DNA from: Paraburkholderia bryophila
GTDB lineage: Bacteria; Pseudomonadota; Gammaproteobacteria; Burkholderiales; Burkholderiaceae
Assembly (NCBI RefSeq): GCF_013409255.1
Contig: NZ_JACCAS010000001.1
Coordinates: forward strand, 558,001-622,000
Length of the DNA: 64,000 nt
Direction: 5' to 3'
Within the stretch, counting starts at the first letter, position 1; each line of letters opens with the position of its first letter. The translations under genes and the position numbers were made by a program. Shown piece by piece: positions 59,127-64,000 of this stretch. The notes under the pieces are model-generated. The model had not been told where the DNA came from and did no database searches. It was given only the letters and a program-made list of their open reading frames with translations.

Positions 59127-59162
59127 GACGATGTCCGGCGACGCGACGTTCGAGCCGCGCGC

Positions 59163-59285
59163 CTGTTCAGCCTCGCCAAGAAAATCGACAGCACAGTGCC
59201 GTGGATCGGCTTTCCGGTCGGCTACGCGGTGTCCGGCATTCTGCTGACGGTGTTCGGTTACTTCGCGATGATCCTCGCGCGTTGA
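59163..59285 (+). pseudogene. C-terminal scrap of a membrane protein
   Basis: An open plus-strand frame ending in TGA reads LFSLAKKIDSTVPWIGFPVG followed by a hydrophobic helix (YAVSGILLTVFGYFAMILAR). It has no start codon and no ribosome site. It looks like the last helix of a deleted membrane protein, lying at the broken 5' end of the desulfurase gene. Family not recognised. Confidence 0.4.
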
Positions 59286-59290
59286 GTCGC

Positions 59291-59320
59291 TGATCGAGCT
59301 TGATCGAGCTTGATCGAGCT
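59291..59320. repeat. 10-bp tandem repeat, 3 copies
   Basis: Three exact copies of TGATCGAGCT in a row, starting six bases after the scrap gene's stop codon. Confidence 0.85.
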
Positions 59321-59363
59321 GTACCGAGTTTTACTCGCCTGCGCGGAGCGCCCTCCGCCGCTT

Positions 59364-59398
59364 CAAAATTGGCCCTCGCGAACGCGGGGTCAATTTTG
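59364..59398. repeat. Inverted repeat (possible terminator)
   Basis: CAAAATTG...CAATTTTG, a perfect eight-base stem enclosing GC-rich arms (CCC-CGCG/CGCG-GGG) with one or two bulges. It could terminate transcription in either direction, but there is no long T run. It overlaps the first bases of the FNR box at 59396. Confidence 0.45.
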
Positions 59399-59409
59399 AT
59401 TCGAATCAA
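59396..59409. promoter_or_regulatory. Perfect FNR/ANR box before PAS kinase
   Basis: TTGAT-TCGA-ATCAA, all ten conserved bases and itself part of a longer dyad (TTGATTCGAATCAA is fully palindromic). It is 172 bases before the kinase ATG. Confidence 0.75.
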
Positions 59410-59581
59410 TGTTGGTTCCAGCTCCCCCCATCGACAATAGCGCCGATGCCGGCCCCTTTCCCGCGGTCAGCGCGGGTCGGCTCGCTAGTCCACGCGCGCC
59501 CCCCCCTGTTTATCTACTGTCCCACTCGGCTGTCTATCTGGAGAAGATGATGAACGACACGACCGCCGCCGGTCCGTGGCT

Positions 59582-60682
59582 ATGAACCTGCTGCGCCGTC
59601 GTTTCCAGACCAATGAGAGCTTTCGTTTGCTCGTCGACGCCGTCAACGACTACGCGATCTTCATGCTGAACCCGTCGGGCCATGTCGTCACCTGGAATGC
59701 GGGCGCGCAGAAAATGAAAGGCTACGGCGCCGACGAGGTGCTCGGCCGCCATGTCTCGATCTTTCACGCGCGCGAGGACATCGCAGCCGGCGAGCCCGGC
59801 GCGCTGCTGGCGCGCGCCGCAGCCTATGGTCGCGCGCAAAACGAAGGTATCCGGATTCGCCGCGACGGTTCGCAATTCTGGGCGAACGTGGTGATCACCG
59901 CGATCCGCGACAAGTCCGGCGCGTTGCGCGGCTTTGCCAAAGTGACCCAGGATCTGACCGAGCGCCGCAGAGTGGCGGAACTGGAAGCGGTCAGCCGTCT
60001 CGCGGCCCGAATCCAGGCCGCGCGCGAAGAGGAACAGATCCGCATCGCGCATGAGCTTCACGACGACCTCGGTCAGCAGTTGACCGCGCTCAAGATGTCG
60101 CTGGCCGAACTGGAACACGGCCTGCGCGATCGAGGCTCACTCGATGCCGGCATTCAGTCCGGTGTCACGGACATGGTCCGGGTGATCGACGACACCGTCG
60201 CCTCGTTGCGCCGGATCGCGACGGGTTTACGGCCGATCGCACTCGAAACGCTCGGGCTCGTGTCCGCACTCGAATGGCTGATCGACGATTTCACGGAGCG
60301 CTATGGCATTGCGGTCACGACGTCGCTGCCCAACCCGCCGCTGAACCTGCACGAAGCGGCGGAATCCGCGCTGTTTCATATGGTCCAGGAAGCGCTGACC
60401 AACGTCGCGCGGCACGCGCACGCGGACCGGGTCAGCGTGGAACTCAGCCGGCAATTCGGTTGGGAAAGCAGCCGCTGCGTGCTGCGCATCGTGGACAACG
60501 GTCGAGGCGCGGCCCCGCTCGAACTGACGGGCGAAACGTCGTTCGGCCTGATAGGCATGCGCGAGCGCGCTCGCGGGCTGAACGGAACGGTGCAGATCGA
60601 CACCGCGCCGGGCGGCGGCTTCAGCGTCGTGGTCAGCCTGCCGCTGGAGGCGATCGAGCGGACCGGCGCGAGCGGGAACTGA
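59582..60682 (+). CDS. PAS sensor histidine kinase (NarX/HisKA_3 type)
   Basis: A 366-residue soluble kinase closely similar in layout and wording to the one at 20296. The PAS domain is at residues 15-125 (DAVNDYAIFMLNP, WNAGAQKMKGY), then His160 (AHELHDDLGQQL) and the ATPase domain (VQEALTNVARHA, VDNGRGA, GLIGMRER). The ATG overlaps the stop of a 12-codon ORF (59547-59585) that has GGAG in front, so translation may be coupled; a GTG at 59576 is an alternative start. Confidence 0.88.
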   Translation: MNLLRRRFQTNESFRLLVDAVNDYAIFMLNPSGHVVTWNAGAQKMKGYGADEVLGRHVSIFHAREDIAAGEPGALLARAAAYGRAQNEGIRIRRDGSQFWANVVITAIRDKSGALRGFAKVTQDLTERRRVAELEAVSRLAARIQAAREEEQIRIAHELHDDLGQQLTALKMSLAELEHGLRDRGSLDAGIQSGVTDMVRVIDDTVASLRRIATGLRPIALETLGLVSALEWLIDDFTERYGIAVTTSLPNPPLNLHEAAESALFHMVQEALTNVARHAHADRVSVELSRQFGWESSRCVLRIVDNGRGAAPLELTGETSFGLIGMRERARGLNGTVQIDTAPGGGFSVVVSLPLEAIERTGASGN

Positions 60683-60703
60683 CGGCCGACCGCCCGGCCT
60701 CGC

Positions 60704-61432
60704 TCACTGCGTCCCCGCCAGCTCCCGCAACGCGGCCATATCGAGCAACGTAATCAAACGCGGCCCCTTGCGGCGAATCACACCCTGCGTTTCGAGCGCA
60801 TGCAACGCGCGGCTCACCGATTCCACCGAGAGGCCGACATAGTCGGCCACGTCATGCCGCGCCATCGGCAACGCGAGTTCGCCGGCGGCTCGCTCCGGCA
60901 ATGCATACGCATGCTCGATCCACAGCAGGAAGCTGGCGATGCGCGCCACCGCATCGTTTTTCCCGACCGTGAGTGCATGATGCTGCGAGCGCCGCAACTC
61001 GTGGCACAGCTTGCAAAGCAGGCTCAGGTCTAAACGCGGATCGCGTTCGAGAATCGCCTCGAGCGCGTCGAGCGGAATCCGGTAGGCGGTCAACGCGGTC
61101 AGCGATTGACCGGTCGCCACGTAGGTCCCGTTGAGACTGAGCCCCATCAGGTCGCGTGGAAACAGAAACGCGGTAATGCGCTTCTGACCACTGGCCAGCA
61201 GTTGATAGGTCTCCGCCACGCCGCTGACGATGTTGTAGACGAACTCAGCCGTCCCGCCTTCGGGATACAGCACCGTATTGCGCCTGACGCTGACCAGCCG
61301 CGAGGCGTCGATCAGCGCGTCCTGCTCGGCGACGGACAGCAGTTCCACCGCGCTGCCGTCGCCGGTCTTCCTGAACGGCGCGGCGAAGATCGACGGTCGA
61401 TAGCGTCCCGCCGGAGAAACATCGTCTTTCAT
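60704..61432 (-). CDS. Crp/Fnr-family regulator without N-terminal Fe-S cysteines
   Basis: A 242-residue protein. The cyclic-nucleotide-type beta-roll spans about residues 30-125, the dimer helix about 126-160, and a winged helix-turn-helix about 185-225. The recognition helix has E204-S-V-S-R208, the E-x-x-S-R of FNR/ANR that reads TTGA half-sites. FNR's N-terminal cysteine cluster is missing; the only cysteines are C140 and C143 at the dimer helix. It could act like FixK/DNR, or sense redox or a ligand. The ATG follows the PhaC-like stop by one base, so it is the fourth gene of the operon. Confidence 0.9.
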   Translation of the reverse strand: MKDDVSPAGRYRPSIFAAPFRKTGDGSAVELLSVAEQDALIDASRLVSVRRNTVLYPEGGTAEFVYNIVSGVAETYQLLASGQKRITAFLFPRDLMGLSLNGTYVATGQSLTALTAYRIPLDALEAILERDPRLDLSLLCKLCHELRRSQHHALTVGKNDAVARIASFLLWIEHAYALPERAAGELALPMARHDVADYVGLSVESVSRALHALETQGVIRRKGPRLITLLDMAALRELAGTQ

Positions 61433-61433
61433 A

Positions 61434-62558
61434 TCATGCCGCCGCGCGAACCCATGCCGCGATCTCCGGCCACGCGTCCTTCAGCGTACGCGAGCCCATG
61501 AACAGGCCGATGTGGCCGCCCGGCACGAGTTTTCTGACGATCTTGCCGGGCGCGGTGCCGAGATACTTCACGGCATCGAACACCTGCTCTTTCGTGGTGA
61601 TGTCGTCCGATTCGCCGGCAAGCAGATAGACCGGGCACGTGACGGCCTGCAGATTGAGCGTCTGGCCGAGCGCGACGAATGTGCCTTTGGCGAAGCGGTT
61701 TTCCTTGAAGAGCTGAACGATGGCCTGCAGATACCAGCGGCCCGGCAGATCGATCGGGTTCTCGTACCAGCTCTCGAAGATTTCTTCCTTGCGCAGATAC
61801 TCGGGGTCGTCCATATGCTCGTAGAGGTCGATATGGTCGGTCATGTAATGCTGCTCCGGATGCATGTTCTTCCAGCCGCGCAACATCAGCTTGCCGCGCA
61901 TCACGCCGCGTCCCATGTCGACCAGTTCCTGATAGAACGACGTGGGGTACGTATGCGCCATTTTTCTGACCGGACCGTCGCCCGCGTCGGTGTCGATCGG
62001 CGAGCCCGCCAGCACCAGGCTCGCCACCTTGTGCGGGAAACGCGCCGCATACATGGCCGCCATCCAGCCGCCCTGGCACAGACCGACCAGATTGACCCGA
62101 CCGCCTACTTCGTCGACGCAGACATTCAGCTCGGCCAGATACTGATCGATCTCCAGATCTTTCATGTCGTCGGTGGCCGACTTCCAGTCGGTGAGATAAA
62201 GCCGTGAGAGTCCGTTGTCCCGCAGCGTCTCCATCAGGCTTTGTCCCGGCTGATAGTCGGCGATCATCGCGCTGTGCCCGGCATAGGGCGCGTCGACGAT
62301 GGTGGGCACGCCGCTCGCGTCCGGCGTCGAATAATCGCGGAACACCATGGTGCGCAGATCGAGCAAGGGCCGGTTTGCGGAAGCCAGCGCGGGACGCAGT
62401 TCGAAGTGAATTTTCTCTTCTTCGGCGAGAAACGCGAGGTTCTTCGCCGACAGATCCGCGCTGGTCTTCAGCATCGTGGCGGCGGCGGCAATCGGCCAGA
62501 AAAACGGCAGCGCAAAGGCAAAAGCCGGGTTCGGCGTGGTGGAGGAATCGTTCATCAT
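61434..62558 (-). CDS. PhaC-like alpha/beta hydrolase (PHA synthase family)
   Basis: A 374-residue protein. The Cys nucleophile box GLCQGG has Cys161, Asp318/319 lies in GESDDITT, and His349 in PGGHIGLFMG, the Cys-Asp-His triad of PHA synthases. It is much shorter than class I synthases (about 590) and close to class III PhaC, but no phaE is visible. It may polymerise, cleave or transfer hydroxyacyl groups. AAGGAC precedes the ATG. Located between ackA and crp/fnr in the acetate operon. Confidence 0.8.
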   Translation of the reverse strand: MMNDSSTTPNPAFAFALPFFWPIAAAATMLKTSADLSAKNLAFLAEEEKIHFELRPALASANRPLLDLRTMVFRDYSTPDASGVPTIVDAPYAGHSAMIADYQPGQSLMETLRDNGLSRLYLTDWKSATDDMKDLEIDQYLAELNVCVDEVGGRVNLVGLCQGGWMAAMYAARFPHKVASLVLAGSPIDTDAGDGPVRKMAHTYPTSFYQELVDMGRGVMRGKLMLRGWKNMHPEQHYMTDHIDLYEHMDDPEYLRKEEIFESWYENPIDLPGRWYLQAIVQLFKENRFAKGTFVALGQTLNLQAVTCPVYLLAGESDDITTKEQVFDAVKYLGTAPGKIVRKLVPGGHIGLFMGSRTLKDAWPEIAAWVRAAA

Positions 62559-62609
62559 GTCCTTCGAAAGGAAAGAATCGGGTGACCGGCAAGCAACGCG
62601 TGAACAGGC

Positions 62610-63788
62610 TCAGCGATCCAGCAACCGGCGCGTGTGCCGGGCGATCATCAGGTTTTCATCGGTCGGCAAGACCCAGACGGCGACCGGCGACGCGGTGGTC
62701 GAAATCAACGGACCGTGCCGCTGGTTGGCCGCCGGATCCACCTCTACGCCCAGCCATGCCGCGCTTTTGCCGATGCGCTCGCGAATCTGCGCCGCGTGCT
62801 CGCCAATGCCGGCCGTAAACACCAGTGCGTCGAGTCCACCGAGTGCCGCGGCGAGCGAGCCGAGTTCGCGTGCGGCGCGATAGACGAACAGGTCGACAGC
62901 CTCGCGCGCCGCCGGCGACTCGCTCGCGAGCAGCACGCGCATGTCGCTCGACAGGCCGGACACGCCCAGCAAACCCGAGCGCTCGTAAATCAGATGCTCG
63001 ACCTCGTCCGGGCTCATCCCCTCGTGCTGGATCAGGTACAGCACCACGCCCGGATCGAGCGCGCCGGTGCGCGTGCCCATCGGCAGACCGTCGACAGCGG
63101 TGAACCCCATCGTGCTCGCGACACTCCGGCCGCCGCGCAGCGCGCACATGCTGGCGCCGTTGCCCAGGTGCGCGACCACGACCCTGCCGCTGGCCTGTTG
63201 CGGCGCAACGGCGGCCAATGCGCCGCTGATGTATTCGTACGACAGCCCATGAAACCCGTAGCGCCGGATACCCTTGTCCGTGAGTTCGCGCGGCAGCGCG
63301 AACGCCTGCGCGAGCGGCGGCTGACTGTGATGAAACGCCGTGTCGAAGCACGCGACTTGCGGCACATCGGGTGCAAATGCGGCCACAGCCCGGATCGCCG
63401 AGACGTGATGCGGTTGATGCAATGGCGCGAGCGGCGTCAGCGCCTCGATCGCGCGCAACACCGTCGCGTCGATCCTGACCGGTTCGGCGTAGTCGGGTCC
63501 GCCATGAACAACGCGATGGCCAATGCCGTCGAAGCCCGACTCGCCGCCCACGTGCGACGCGAACCAGTCATGAATCGCCGCGATGGCGCCGCGATGCCCC
63601 TGCCCGGACACCGCCGCATCGGCCAGTTCGCGGCCGTCCGCATCGCTGACGCGCAGACGCGGCGCCGTCTCGATCTCGTCGACCGCGCCATGCGCGCCGG
63701 CCACGAGCGAGCGATCCGCGCGCGTTTCATAGACGGAGAACTTGAGGCTCGACGATCCCGCATTCAGAATCAGCAGAGGCTCACGCAT
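62610..63788 (-). CDS. ackA: Acetate kinase
   Basis: A 392-residue acetate kinase: LILNAGSSSLKFSVYE at the N-terminus, GHRVVHGG, FDTAFHHSQPP, RRYGFHGLSYEY, HLGNGASMCALRGG and the second signature FTAGIGEHAAQIRER. It makes ATP from acetyl phosphate during fermentation, or the reverse. The ATG at 63788 overlaps the pta gene by eight bases; the longer frame to 63845 is rejected because it reads through pta. Confidence 0.95.
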   Translation of the reverse strand: MREPLLILNAGSSSLKFSVYETRADRSLVAGAHGAVDEIETAPRLRVSDADGRELADAAVSGQGHRGAIAAIHDWFASHVGGESGFDGIGHRVVHGGPDYAEPVRIDATVLRAIEALTPLAPLHQPHHVSAIRAVAAFAPDVPQVACFDTAFHHSQPPLAQAFALPRELTDKGIRRYGFHGLSYEYISGALAAVAPQQASGRVVVAHLGNGASMCALRGGRSVASTMGFTAVDGLPMGTRTGALDPGVVLYLIQHEGMSPDEVEHLIYERSGLLGVSGLSSDMRVLLASESPAAREAVDLFVYRAARELGSLAAALGGLDALVFTAGIGEHAAQIRERIGKSAAWLGVEVDPAANQRHGPLISTTASPVAVWVLPTDENLMIARHTRRLLDR

Positions 63789-64000
63789 GCTGGATGTCCC
63801 AGATCGCGTCCAGCGCCTGCGTGACCACGCGATTGCGATGCGCATACAGCGCCGCGACCGCGCAACTCGCCATGCGGGCGCGCTCGTTGTCGGCGCGGCT
63901 CGTCAGGATGATCGGCACGCGCGCGCCGAGCACGATGCCGGCCGCGTCCGCCTTCGCCAGATAGGTCAGTTCCTTGGCCAGCATGTTGCCGGCTTCGAGG
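63781..64000 (-). CDS. Phosphotransacetylase-type enzyme (partial, C-terminus)
   Basis: The last 72 codons of a gene running off the right edge. LEAGNMLAKELTYLAKADAA and IVLGARVPIILTSRADN are the C-terminal motifs of the phosphate acetyl/butyryltransferase family. With ackA it forms the acetyl-CoA to acetyl phosphate to acetate route. Whether it is a plain transacetylase or the MaoC-fused form common in Burkholderia cannot be seen here. Confidence 0.88.
   Translation of the reverse strand, partial: LEAGNMLAKELTYLAKADAAGIVLGARVPIILTSRADNERARMASCAVAALYAHRNRVVTQALDAIWDIQHA

Noticed and set aside
61429..62592. 387-residue minus-strand ORF overlapping the PhaC-like gene
   Set aside because: Same strand but shifted frame; arginine-rich, no domain, while the other frame has a full catalytic triad.

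Overview
The window is GC-rich DNA from a Burkholderiaceae chromosome. The closest match in style is Paraburkholderia, judging from N-type ATPase gene order, DUF3564-like and DUF3268-like proteins, GAGG-type ribosome sites and very long antisense ORFs. No rRNA, tRNA, CRISPR array or intact insertion sequence was seen.

Left part (1-31.9 kb): a low-oxygen/persistence island resembling the low-oxygen-activated (lxa) locus known from Burkholderia cenocepacia. It starts with the promoter-proximal half of an N-type F-ATPase operon (atpD-C-Q-R-B, running off the left edge). Next come a K+ channel, a lipoprotein, a flavodoxin-like protein and an internally deleted PHA synthase. A dense signalling block follows: GGDEF protein, chemoreceptor, and a four-gene overlapping phosphorelay containing an amino-acid-permease/hybrid-kinase/HPt fusion, then a frameshifted MHYT-GGDEF-EAL protein. 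The rest holds five universal stress proteins, a RaiA/HPF-like protein, a PAS histidine kinase, a NarL-type regulator, an amber-interrupted alcohol dehydrogenase, a cytochrome c, two small Burkholderia proteins, acetyl-CoA synthetase and an acetate permease. At least ten 14-bp FNR/ANR-type palindromes (TTGAY-N4-RTCAA, some with one or two mismatches) sit in intergenic regions in front of these genes.

Middle part (32-58 kb): accessory metabolism with no clear FNR boxes. It holds a Tat-exported phospholipase C, cytochrome b561, a VIT-type metal transporter, chromate transporters (one long, one split pair), a sorbosone-dehydrogenase-like lipoprotein, a RidA remnant, an AT-rich leukocidin-type pore-forming toxin with a ricin-like lectin domain, and a complete polyol (xylitol-type) ABC/dehydrogenase/kinase operon with its AraC regulator. 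These are followed by an N-terminal-nucleophile (C45) acyltransferase, esterase and MHS transporter operon facing a LysR gene, then an SDR and an orphan sulfonate-binding protein.

Right part (58-64 kb): a cysteine desulfurase of the type packaged in family 2A encapsulins, deleted through its PLP-lysine region; a second PAS kinase behind a perfect FNR box; and a minus-strand operon pta-ackA-phaC-like-crp/fnr running off the right edge. The Crp/Fnr protein has the E-x-x-S-R recognition helix expected for the FNR-type boxes but no N-terminal Fe-S cysteines, so it is the best local candidate regulator. Together the island suggests anoxic survival: ATPase remodelling, ribosome hibernation, stress proteins and acetyl-phosphate/acetate/PHA carbon handling. 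Several of its genes are decaying (phaC remnant, adh amber codon, MHYT frameshift, cysteine desulfurase deletion).
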